A DNA stretch of 64,000 bases from Collinsella sp. AF33-16 (GTDB lineage: Bacteria > Actinomycetota > Coriobacteriia > Coriobacteriales > Coriobacteriaceae): contig NZ_QRQC01000001.1 of NCBI RefSeq assembly GCF_003475325.1, forward strand, positions 194,980 to 258,979, read 5' to 3'. A program made the translations under genes and the position numbers. Of this stretch, positions 48,642 through 56,036 are shown piece after piece; positions within the stretch are counted from its first letter, which is position 1, and each line of letters begins with the position of its first letter. The notes under the pieces were generated by a model. That model ran no database searches. It was not told the DNA's origin and saw nothing but the letters and a program-made list of their open reading frames with translations.

Positions 48642-49442
48642 TTACGCCTGCTGCCCGGTAGCGGCGGCCTCGGCCTGGGCGCGCTGCTCGGCGGCCTCGC
48701 GCTCGAAGGTCTCAAAACCGTTCTTGTCGATCCAGGGGATGAGCGAGGCGTCGTCCTCGCGCACGATATGACCCTTGACCATAACGTGGACGCGGTCGAC
48801 ATCCAAGTGCTCCAGGATGCGCGTGTTGTGCGTGATGATGAGCATGGAGCCGTCGCAGCTCTTGCGGTAGGCGTCCATGCCGTGGCTGACGGTGGAAAGC
48901 GCGTCGACGTCCAGGCCCGAGTCGGTCTCGTCGAGGATGGCGAGCTTGGGCTGCAGCAACAGGAGCTGGAGCATCTCGACCTTCTTCTTCTCGCCGCCCG
49001 AGAAGCCCACGCCCAGCTCGCGGTTGAGGTAGGCGGTATCCATGTTGAGCTCGGCCGCGAGCTCCTTGACGCGACGACGGAATTCCTTGCCCTTCATCTC
49101 CAGGCCGGGGCGGCCGGCGATACTGGCGCGCAAAAAGCTCGACAGTGGCACGCCGGGGATCTCGACCGGGGCCTGGAAGCTCAGGAACAGGCCGGCGCGC
49201 GAGCGCTTGTCGGTGGTGAGCCCGGTGATGTCCTGGCCGTCAAAGACGATGCGGCCGTCGTTGACCGTGTAAACGGGGTCGCCCATGACCAGGTGGCCGA
49301 GGGTGGACTTGCCGGCGCCGTTGGGGCCCATCAGCACGTGGGTCTCGCCGGCGGCGACGTTGAGGTTGACGTTGTGGAGGATGGTCTTCTCGTCCACGGA
49401 GGCGGTCAGACCTTCGATGGAAAGCAGCGGATTTGCGCTCAT
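48642..49442 (-). CDS. sufC: Fe-S assembly ATPase SufC
   Basis: This 266-residue ABC-type ATPase has Walker A MGPNGAGKSTLGH, signature FSGGEKKKVEMLQ and Walker B LAILDETDSGLDVD. It powers the SufBCD complex. ATG at 49442 has AGAGGGACAGC upstream; an in-frame ATG at 49472 would add ten residues (MSTPYTERDS) but lacks a better site. It is the first gene of the operon. Confidence 0.95.
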   Translation of the reverse strand: MSANPLLSIEGLTASVDEKTILHNVNLNVAAGETHVLMGPNGAGKSTLGHLVMGDPVYTVNDGRIVFDGQDITGLTTDKRSRAGLFLSFQAPVEIPGVPLSSFLRASIAGRPGLEMKGKEFRRRVKELAAELNMDTAYLNRELGVGFSGGEKKKVEMLQLLLLQPKLAILDETDSGLDVDALSTVSHGMDAYRKSCDGSMLIITHNTRILEHLDVDRVHVMVKGHIVREDDASLIPWIDKNGFETFEREAAEQRAQAEAAATGQQA

Positions 49443-49506
49443 GCTGTCCCTCTCTGTATATGGTGTACTCATAGGTGTGCTAAACCCTAGGAATCTTCTC
49501 GGAATA

Positions 49507-49534
49507 AAGTTACTATGGGTTCGGCGTTAGTCAA
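49507..49534 (-). promoter_or_regulatory. suf operon promoter
   Basis: On the minus strand TTGACT (plus 49529-49534), a 16-base spacer and TAACTT (plus 49507-49512). The nearest 31-bp dyad begins 38 bases upstream of the -35. Confidence 0.5.
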
Positions 49535-49571
49535 GGGAAAACCCGACTAATCCACTCGACTTTTCAAATTC

Positions 49572-49602
49572 TGGGACAAAATAACCTGTTGTGTTTGTCC
49601 CA
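49572..49602. promoter_or_regulatory. 31-bp dyad, copy A (suf-proximal)
   Basis: TGGGACAAA and TTTGTCCCA, perfect 9-base arms, 13-base centre. It lies in the divergent gap between sufC and the Rrf2 gene. An operator for the Rrf2 regulator is one reading; a REP-like repeat is another. Confidence 0.7.
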
Positions 49603-49615
49603 CTTACTTAAGATT

Positions 49616-49646
49616 TGGGACAAACAAACTTGGTTATGTTGTCCCA
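49616..49646. promoter_or_regulatory. 31-bp dyad, copy B (Rrf2-proximal)
   Basis: TGGGACAAA and GTTGTCCCA with a 13-base centre, again 31 in total, preceded by CTTAAGATT as in copy C. It ends 20 bases before the Rrf2 start, so binding there would block its own expression. Confidence 0.7.
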
Positions 49647-49666
49647 GATGCAATGGGAGGGTAGGT

Positions 49667-50098
49667 ATGCTCATTTCTTCCAAGGGCCGCTATGCCCTCC
49701 GGCTGATGATCTATATCGCGGCGCTGGGCGACGCCGAGGGCAAGATTGCCCTGCGCGAGGTCGCCGACCGCGAACATATCTCGCAAAAGTATTTGGAGCA
49801 GCTGGTTCGTCCGCTTATGAAGGCGGGCCTGCTTAAGAGCGTGCGCGGCAAGGGCGGCGGCTACATGATGGCCAAGGATCCCTCCGAGGTGCGTGCTGGC
49901 GACATCCTGCGCGCCGTCGAGGGCAGCACGGCTCCGGTGGCGTGCGATGGCATCGACAACAGCTGCGCCCGCAGCGATCTTTGCTCGACCGTCAAATTCT
50001 GGCGCGGTCTGGACGACGTGATCGAAAAGTACGTCGACGGCGTGACGTTGGCCGACCTTGCTGCCGTCCCCGAGATCAACTTCGACATTAAGCTGTAG
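49667..50098 (+). CDS. Rrf2-family (IscR/SufR-like) Fe-S regulator
   Basis: This 143-residue winged-helix protein begins MLISSKGRYALRLMIYIA and has the recognition helix ISQKYLEQLVRPLMKAGLL. The cluster-binding Cys triad is in VACDGIDNSCARSDLCSTV (Cys-x6-Cys-x5-Cys). IscR-type proteins bind a [2Fe-2S] cluster and repress suf or isc genes when the cluster is present. It is divergent from the suf operon, the standard arrangement for a regulator of that operon. GGGAGG precedes the ATG. The toxin-antitoxin pair begins 8 bases later. Confidence 0.9.
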   Translation: MLISSKGRYALRLMIYIAALGDAEGKIALREVADREHISQKYLEQLVRPLMKAGLLKSVRGKGGGYMMAKDPSEVRAGDILRAVEGSTAPVACDGIDNSCARSDLCSTVKFWRGLDDVIEKYVDGVTLADLAAVPEINFDIKL

Positions 50099-50106
50099 GG
50101 CTGCAA

Positions 50107-50394
50107 ATGACATCTCTCGACAAGGTGTATAAGCAAATTGAAGTTTTTGCTCGGGAATGTGACGCCGAGAAGGTTGTGCTGTTTGGTTCCCGCGCTCGAG
50201 GTGACAACTTGCCTAAGAGCGATATTGACATCGCCGTAGCAGGTTGCCGGGATTTCGGCCGGTTGTCATATTTGATCGAGGAGCGTCTTGATACTCTTTT
50301 AGATGTAGATGTCGTCAATCTCGACGAGTCCTTATCGCGTCAATTGCTCGATGAAATTGCCAGGGATGGTGTGATTCTGTATGAAAAAATATGA
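50107..50394 (+). CDS. MNT-type nucleotidyltransferase (antitoxin MntA-like)
   Basis: This 95-residue protein has the minimal nucleotidyltransferase signature GSRARGDNLPKSDIDIAV near residue 27 (GS-x10-D-x-D). In HEPN/MNT modules the MNT protein inactivates its partner, in known cases by adding AMP to the HEPN toxin. Its stop lies inside the following gene (14-base overlap), a mark of coupled expression. The AT content is higher than that of the neighbours, which suggests acquisition. Confidence 0.88.
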   Translation: MTSLDKVYKQIEVFARECDAEKVVLFGSRARGDNLPKSDIDIAVAGCRDFGRLSYLIEERLDTLLDVDVVNLDESLSRQLLDEIARDGVILYEKI

Positions 50395-50800
50395 GAACTT
50401 TGTCAGCGCCTTGGCGAATCTTGAGGATGCGCCCAATCAGGATCTCAACAATGATTTTGTTCAGAGTGGTTTGATTAATAAGTTCAATCTTCAATTTGAA
50501 CTGAGCTGGAAGCTCCTTAAGCGTCTGCTCGAGTATGAGGGCGCCACGCTTGCCGCGTCGGGGTCTCCTCGTGCCATCTTGAAGGAGTCCTACCGATTCT
50601 ACGACTTTATTGATGAGGCGGCCTGGCTAGATATGCTCAAAGACCGCAATACGAACGTCCATATCTATGACAACAAGCTCGCTCAAGATTTGATTCAGCG
50701 CATCTTGAACGTATATATTCCCGCTTTTTGTCAGTTGAGGGACGGGCTGATGGAGCGATACGGCGAGCTTCTGATGGCGCCCGACGACCAGTTTGTTTAA
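50381..50800 (+). CDS. HEPN-type toxin partner (HI0074/HepT-like)
   Basis: This 139-residue helical protein resembles the nucleotidyltransferase substrate-binding family HI0074. It has FNLQFELSWKLLKRLLEYEG near residue 35 and, in LKDRNTNVHIYD near 92, the R-x4-H motif that is the RNase active site of HEPN toxins. The YD following the His is the sort of site that MNT partners modify. Codon use and lower GC set it apart from flanking genes. Confidence 0.85.
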   Translation: MKKYENFVSALANLEDAPNQDLNNDFVQSGLINKFNLQFELSWKLLKRLLEYEGATLAASGSPRAILKESYRFYDFIDEAAWLDMLKDRNTNVHIYDNKLAQDLIQRILNVYIPAFCQLRDGLMERYGELLMAPDDQFV

Positions 50801-50842
50801 TTCCTTAAGATTTCGCGGAGGGTTGTTGCCGTTTACCGAGGG

Positions 50843-50858
50843 GTTGTTGTGCAACAAC
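50843..50858. promoter_or_regulatory. Dyad GTTGTTG-TG-CAACAAC upstream of the surface-protein gene
   Basis: Perfect 7-base arms with a 2-base centre, 70 bases before the start. The inner GTTGTGCAAC recurs at 52808-52817 upstream of the next gene, making a shared operator possible. Confidence 0.45.
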
Positions 50859-50927
50859 GGGCGAGCTGCAATACTTATTTTATCTTTGCAAACTGCACTT
50901 TAACTACACCAATGCAGGGAGGATCTT

Positions 50928-52736
50928 ATGCAGCCCAAGCATTCTGCGATTGTCGCGGGCCTGACGCTGGCGCTTTCGTTTGGCGCCGTTTCCGCGCCGG
51001 CACCCGCCGCTGCCGAGGAGCCCACGCCGGGCGTTGCCTCGGATGCGACCGATATCGATAAGGGTCTCTATACCCAGCAGTCCTTTTCGGGCGTGCTGAG
51101 GTCGGTCCAGGGCGTTTCGTTTGTTAACGTGACTCCCGAGATGAAGTACTTCACCAAATATGAGAGTCACGGCAACTATAACCAGGGCTTTTCGTACGGT
51201 GACGGTTATAACGCGCTGGGTTATTACCAGTTCGACCGTCGTTGGTCGCTCATTCCGTTTATGAAGCAGGCCTACAACTACAACCCCGAAAAATACAGCA
51301 TGCTCAAGGATGCGATTGATCGCGGCAGCGAGATTTCCAACATGAGCAATGCCATGTACGAGAACGGCCAGCTCACCGAGTTGGGCCGTATTGCGCAGGA
51401 GGCCTTCCAGGGCGCTTATAACATCGATTCTGTTGAGTTCTCAGCTCTTCAAGATGCCTATGCGTACAACTCGTACTATGCGGTGACCGAGGCGTGGCTC
51501 AAGAGTGGCCTGGGCATTGATATTTCGGGCCGTGCCGATTGCGTTAAGGGCATGGTGTGGAGCATCACCAACATGTGCGGCACCGGTGGCTGCAGGGACT
51601 TCTTCCGTTGGGCGAATCTCTCCAACGATATGTCCGACCGCGAGTTTGTGACGGCGCTTTCCAACAGTGTGGTCAATAACGTGGCGACCAAGTATTCGAG
51701 CCAGCCCCAGTATCATGAGGGCTGGAAGAACCGCTACCGCAATGAGCTGAAGGACTGCTTGGTTTATATCGCCGAGGACGAGGCCGCTGCGACGCCCGTG
51801 CAGCCCGAACCTACGCCGGCGCCCTCGCCGACGCCTGATTCGAATGACGACTCGAGCGACGATGCCAACGATGACAGGATGGATGCGCCCTCGACCGGTG
51901 CTGACGGTGATGGCTCTGCTGGTGGCACTACCAACAACGGCTCTACCTCGAACGGTTCCGATTCAAACGGCTCTGCTGCGGGCGATTCGTCTTCAAGCTC
52001 TTCCGGCAATACGGACAGCGACGCTTCTGGTTCGACCGGCGCTGGCACCTCTAACTCATCCACCGGCTCGAGCGATTCGTCCGTTGGCACCGGCTCTAAC
52101 AACGGCTCCGGCTCTGACGCAACCCCTGGTTCCGATGCTTCCAAGGATGACTCGAATAAGGCGCCGGACGTTCCCGTTGCTTCGCCGGACAAGAAGCCTT
52201 CTTTCTCCGAGCAGCTTGGTTCTACGCTGGGCTCTTCGCTGATGGCTGGCGTCAATAACGGCTCGACCCAGAACAAGGGCAACTCTGATCAGGTTTCCAC
52301 GGAAAAGATCGAAGCCGCAAAGGGCGACTCCAAGGACAAGGCTTCCGAGAAGACCGAATCCGATAAGGGTTCTAGCTCTGAGGAGAAGAGCGACAAGTCC
52401 GAACAGAAGAAGGACGAGGATAAGAAGTCTGAATCTGAGGAGAAGGACAAGAGCAAGGCCGAGGGCGAAAAGAAACAGTCCGAAGACGACGACAAGAGCG
52501 GTGCTGACAACCAGGTCCAAGAGCAAAATGACTCCAAAACGGTGACCACCACGACCACGACGACTACAACTACCAAGTCCTCGGGCGGCAACATGCCCAA
52601 GACGGGCGATCTGATTGTGATGGCGAGCCTTGCCAGTGTAAGCTTGGCCACACTGGGCGCTACGTCTATCGTAAGTGGTAAGCATAAGCTCGATCAGCAG
52701 AAGAAGGCTTCTGGGGAGGACGGCTTGGAGGAGTAA
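50928..52736 (+). CDS. Cell-wall-anchored protein with lysozyme-like N-terminal domain
   Basis: This 602-residue exported protein has a signal peptide of about 28 residues (LTLALSFGAVSAPAPAAAEE). Residues 70-285 form a folded domain with MKYFTKYESHGNYNQGFSYG and ALGYYQFDRRWS; the Glu-Ser-x-Gly plus Gly-Tyr-Tyr-Gln-Phe pattern is reminiscent of lysozyme/transglycosylase cores, so a peptidoglycan-acting role is inferred. Residues 290-550 are a Ser/Asp/Gly/Lys-rich stalk with a run of ten Thr. The end is a sortase signal, NMPKTGD, a hydrophobic segment and a charged tail (Met replaces the usual Leu of LPxTG). GGGAGGATC precedes the ATG. No sortase gene is in this window. Confidence 0.82.
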   Translation: MQPKHSAIVAGLTLALSFGAVSAPAPAAAEEPTPGVASDATDIDKGLYTQQSFSGVLRSVQGVSFVNVTPEMKYFTKYESHGNYNQGFSYGDGYNALGYYQFDRRWSLIPFMKQAYNYNPEKYSMLKDAIDRGSEISNMSNAMYENGQLTELGRIAQEAFQGAYNIDSVEFSALQDAYAYNSYYAVTEAWLKSGLGIDISGRADCVKGMVWSITNMCGTGGCRDFFRWANLSNDMSDREFVTALSNSVVNNVATKYSSQPQYHEGWKNRYRNELKDCLVYIAEDEAAATPVQPEPTPAPSPTPDSNDDSSDDANDDRMDAPSTGADGDGSAGGTTNNGSTSNGSDSNGSAAGDSSSSSSGNTDSDASGSTGAGTSNSSTGSSDSSVGTGSNNGSGSDATPGSDASKDDSNKAPDVPVASPDKKPSFSEQLGSTLGSSLMAGVNNGSTQNKGNSDQVSTEKIEAAKGDSKDKASEKTESDKGSSSEEKSDKSEQKKDEDKKSESEEKDKSKAEGEKKQSEDDDKSGADNQVQEQNDSKTVTTTTTTTTTTKSSGGNMPKTGDLIVMASLASVSLATLGATSIVSGKHKLDQQKKASGEDGLEE

Positions 52737-52769
52737 TCTTCCAGATCGTTTTCTATAAGAGTTTGGGAC

Positions 52770-52807
52770 GGGGTCCGGTGCGGCGGCATCGGCCCCCCCC
52801 CTTTTTT
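52770..52807 (+). terminator. Terminator of the surface-protein gene, with C9-T6 tract
   Basis: GGGGTCCG and CGGCCCC form the stem and are followed by a run of nine C and six T. TTTGGGACGGGG just before it resembles the dispersed GGGACGGGGC repeat. Confidence 0.6.
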
Positions 52808-52879
52808 GTTGTGCAACGATTTGTTATGCCCCCTCGGGGGTCTGTTGCTACCGCTGCCCGAAACGTTTGCATGTCGATA

Positions 52880-52907
52880 TTGTTGCGCTCTACCCGCTCG
52901 CTACAAT
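52880..52907 (+). promoter_or_regulatory. Promoter of the AAA-ATPase gene
   Basis: TTGTTG (52880-52885), 16 bases, TACAAT (52902-52907), 33 bases before the GTG start. Confidence 0.55.
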
Positions 52908-52940
52908 GGGCATCGTGCTGCGTTAGAAGGAGAGTTTACG

Positions 52941-54740
52941 GTGTCTGAACAGGTGAATTGTGGTTTTACTCATGCGTTTGGTGCACGGTTGCTCAATCAT
53001 GCGGATAGCGCAGCTCTACCGGTTGATGCACGCGACTTTTCCGATGCAATCAATCGGTGTTTACTCGTCGATAAGACTATGTTTATTGCCGATATATTGG
53101 ACAGTGAAGCACCTGTTGCGCTTTGCTGTCGGCCCAAGGGTTTTGGCAAGAGCATGAATTTATCGATGCTCAAGTGCTATTTGGAACGACCTGATCGCCG
53201 GCTGCCGGATCGAAGCCTGTTCGCTGGTACCCAGATTTGGCAGGCGGGCGGCGGTCGCTATCGTGATGAGTACGCGAGTTATCCGGTCATCATGCTCGAC
53301 TTTACAGCTGCCGCTTCGAGGCATGGCGCTGGTGCTGCGGCAGCAATTCGCGGGGCTGTCGTGCGCGAGTGCGCCCGATTACTGCCGCTGCTTGCCGCGC
53401 CTGATCTGTCAAGACGTGAGGTTCGTCTTATCGAGAGGGCGGCGCGTGGGGTGGCCAGCGATAAGGAGATCGATGCGGCGCTTGGCGTGCTTATTAAACT
53501 GCTCCAGGCAGCTTTCGATGAGCAGGTTGTTCTTCTGATAGACGACTACGACGCGGTATGTCCAAAGCGTTTGGACGCTAAGGACGACGGTAGCGTGGAT
53601 TCCCTAGAGTCGCTCAGCCGAATGTTGTTCGACACCATTGCCGATGCCGGCGACTCGTTGCGATTGACGTGTCTGATGTGCGAACGCCCCGGTCATGCCG
53701 AGTTTGCGTTGTCCCAACGTGGGGTTTCCTATCGGTCGGCGACAGCGTTGTCGAGTTGGTGTGATCGATGGTTCGGTTTTTCGGACGACGAAGTCCAAGT
53801 GCTGTTGGATTGCATCGGTCGCAACGGCTGTCTGGATGACGCGTGTGAGTGGCTCGAGGGCTATCTGCTTGGTGGTTTTTATTGCTCGAGCCCGGAGCGC
53901 GTGGTGGACTACGCACATCGCGGTTGCGTCGCGCCCGTTCGGGCAGATCTGTATGGTTACGCCGACCGTCTGAGCGCATGCGTCGGCGACTGGAATCTCA
54001 TGCGCCTGTCCGCATTGTTCGATTTACTTGAGGCGCATGGGTTTATTGAGGTGCCAGTGCATGTGCATGCCGAGGAGGCCGATGCCGCCAAGCCCGAAGA
54101 TATCTGGACAGCGCTGTATCTGTCTGGATTTCTTACGACGGACATGACGGGGCATTCGGAAAACGGCGCGTGCCTTCGTTCCCTGCGTCTGCCTAACAAC
54201 GAAGTGCGTCAGGCGCTCCGTCTTGTAATTCTGGAATGGTTTGAGTGCGCCGTTGAGGACGTTGGAGTTATCGACTCGTTCCATGACGGGCTGTGTCGAG
54301 GAGACGAGGACGCTGTAAAGCAAGCTTTGAGCTGTGCTATCGGCGATCTGGGCATCGATGTGGGCCAATCAGATATGCCGACAGCCTATCATCTGGTGCT
54401 TCAGGGGCTCTGCTTTGGACTGCCTGGCTATTGCAATCCCAGCTCCAAGCGAAGTGGCGTCTCGGATCGCTGGGATATCCAGGTGATTCCCACCGGTCGG
54501 GTGTTTGACGTGGCTGACACGTTCGGCATGCTCGATGAGCGACCGCTCATTACGATCAACATGATGTACGACCCTGGCGTCGATGCCCTGGGCCTGGAAC
54601 TGTTGGCGGTTCAGGCGCTGCTCGAAATCGAGCGCGACGGCATCGATGATATCCGCGTGCCGCGCCCCGCCGTCGGGCGCATGCGTTGGGGCTTTGGTTT
54701 TGACGGTCAGCGTGTGTCCGTGGTGTGTCAACGACTGTAG
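52941..54740 (+). CDS. AAA-ATPase-like protein with PD-(D/E)XK-type C-terminus
   Basis: This 599-residue protein belongs to the AAA-ATPase-like/DUF1703 type often found in gut bacteria. The N-terminal part has LVDKTMFIADILDSE then RPKGFGKSMNLSML, a Walker A variant near residue 72. VVLLIDDYDAV near 200 is the Walker B. The C-terminal 60 residues (LAVQALLEIERDGIDDIRVP, then GRMRWGFGFD) follow the end of the PDDEXK_9 nuclease pattern. Function is unknown; defence or mobile-element roles have been proposed for relatives. The start is a GTG with AAGGAG nine bases before it. Confidence 0.82.
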   Translation: MSEQVNCGFTHAFGARLLNHADSAALPVDARDFSDAINRCLLVDKTMFIADILDSEAPVALCCRPKGFGKSMNLSMLKCYLERPDRRLPDRSLFAGTQIWQAGGGRYRDEYASYPVIMLDFTAAASRHGAGAAAAIRGAVVRECARLLPLLAAPDLSRREVRLIERAARGVASDKEIDAALGVLIKLLQAAFDEQVVLLIDDYDAVCPKRLDAKDDGSVDSLESLSRMLFDTIADAGDSLRLTCLMCERPGHAEFALSQRGVSYRSATALSSWCDRWFGFSDDEVQVLLDCIGRNGCLDDACEWLEGYLLGGFYCSSPERVVDYAHRGCVAPVRADLYGYADRLSACVGDWNLMRLSALFDLLEAHGFIEVPVHVHAEEADAAKPEDIWTALYLSGFLTTDMTGHSENGACLRSLRLPNNEVRQALRLVILEWFECAVEDVGVIDSFHDGLCRGDEDAVKQALSCAIGDLGIDVGQSDMPTAYHLVLQGLCFGLPGYCNPSSKRSGVSDRWDIQVIPTGRVFDVADTFGMLDERPLITINMMYDPGVDALGLELLAVQALLEIERDGIDDIRVPRPAVGRMRWGFGFDGQRVSVVCQRL

Positions 54741-54760
54741 CGGCGGGCGAAAGCCCTTTA

Positions 54761-55780
54761 CTACTCGGCGTCCTTCAGGGGCGGCATGGGCTTCCAGTTG
54801 GGGTCCTTAACGATCTTGCGGGCGTCCTTCATGCCACGGCGCAGCGCCGGAATACCGGTCTTAAAGCATTTGTCGACTGCTGCCAGACGAATGAACTCCT
54901 TGCAGAAGGTCGCGGCATTGCCCAGACGGAACAGCACGGGGTGGTAGTCGCCGTAGATCTGCATGTAGCGTGCCAGATAACCGCGGTTGCGCATGATGTA
55001 GTAGCGGTTGGTGTCGCTCGTGGAGTTGAGCTGTCGTTTGCCGGCGATGTCCCAGTTGGAGACGGCGCGGGCGCGCTTGAGCACCACGTCGGCGACCACG
55101 GCGGCGGGGAAGTGCTGGCTGGCCACGTAGCCGTAGCAGGCATCGTCGCCGTAGATAAAGAAGCGTGCGTCGGGCAGGCCAATCTTGTCAACCACGCGGC
55201 GCGAGAACATGCCGCCCTCAAAGCACAGTTGGTTCATGGTGCGGTAGCCCTCGGGACCCAGATCCCACTTGGCGATGGGGTTAGGGATGCCGAGCGAAAG
55301 GATGAGCTGGTACTGCCAAAAGAAGGCGCCGCCGTCAAAGTCCAGGCGCGAACCCTGGATAACATCGTAGCGGTCGGTCCACTTGGCCAAGCGCTCGATG
55401 CCTTCGGGGATGACGAGCACGTCGTCGTCCATGACCCAGAACCACTGGGCCCCTAGATCGTAGGCGCATTTGGTTCCAGCGGAGAAGCCGCCCGCACCGC
55501 CGCCGTTTTCGAGCTGCGGGGCGTAGATGACACGGTCGGTGCCGCCCTGCGCGTCGGGCTGCTCGGTGTCGATGCCCCACAGGTTGGCCAGGCGCTCGTT
55601 GAATGCAGTGCACATGGCCTCGGTCTCGCGCGAATTCTCGTTATCGACAATCACGATGCGCCAGGGCGTTGCCGTGAGATCGGTCATGGAGTCGAACAAG
55701 TTGGCCAGGAGTTCCTGGCGCTTGTACGTAACGACGACGATGGCGAGCTTATCGATGGGGGCGAGGAGGGTTGAAGGCAT
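54761..55780 (-). CDS. Glycosyltransferase family 2 (galactofuranosyl/rhamnosyl-transferase-like)
   Basis: This 339-residue GT-A enzyme has IVVVTYKRQELLANLFDS at the start, VDNENSRE near residue 48 and the metal-binding FWVMDDDVLV near 118, which is the DDD form seen in GlfT2- and WbbL-like enzymes. FIYGDDACYGYVASQHF near 210 may hold the catalytic base. It would add a sugar to a lipid-linked surface glycan at the membrane. ATG at 55780 is preceded by GAAAGGATATA. It is divergent from four other glycosyltransferase genes. Confidence 0.85.
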   Translation of the reverse strand: MPSTLLAPIDKLAIVVVTYKRQELLANLFDSMTDLTATPWRIVIVDNENSRETEAMCTAFNERLANLWGIDTEQPDAQGGTDRVIYAPQLENGGGAGGFSAGTKCAYDLGAQWFWVMDDDVLVIPEGIERLAKWTDRYDVIQGSRLDFDGGAFFWQYQLILSLGIPNPIAKWDLGPEGYRTMNQLCFEGGMFSRRVVDKIGLPDARFFIYGDDACYGYVASQHFPAAVVADVVLKRARAVSNWDIAGKRQLNSTSDTNRYYIMRNRGYLARYMQIYGDYHPVLFRLGNAATFCKEFIRLAAVDKCFKTGIPALRRGMKDARKIVKDPNWKPMPPLKDAE

Positions 55781-55942
55781 GGGGCAATATATCCTTTCAC
55801 GCGCGGCGCGCATGCGCTGCACGGAAGCTATCGAATACGTCCTTGGGACTGTCCTATTGTAAAGGCTCGGCGCACCTTGACGGCAAGCTTTGAATAAAAC
55901 GCAGGAACCTGTCATGGGCCCGCCGCATGATTTGGGGCTACT

Positions 55943-55971
55943 TTGCCCGCGAGAGGCTCCATAGATTATAT
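55943..55971 (+). promoter_or_regulatory. Promoter of the glycosyltransferase cluster
   Basis: TTGCCC (55943-55948), 17 bases, TTATAT (55966-55971), about 65 bases before the first gene of the cluster. Confidence 0.55.
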
Positions 55972-56036
55972 AAACGCCCGCTGGCGCGCTAACCCTTTGA
56001 TACCATGAAACGACAGGTATTTCCTAAGGAGCACAT

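Noticed and set aside
51900..52600. CRISPR-like or VNTR array in the Ser/Thr/Lys-rich region of the surface protein
   Set aside because: The repetition is codon-level low complexity (Ser, Asp, Gly, Lys, Thr) without fixed-length DNA units or spacers.
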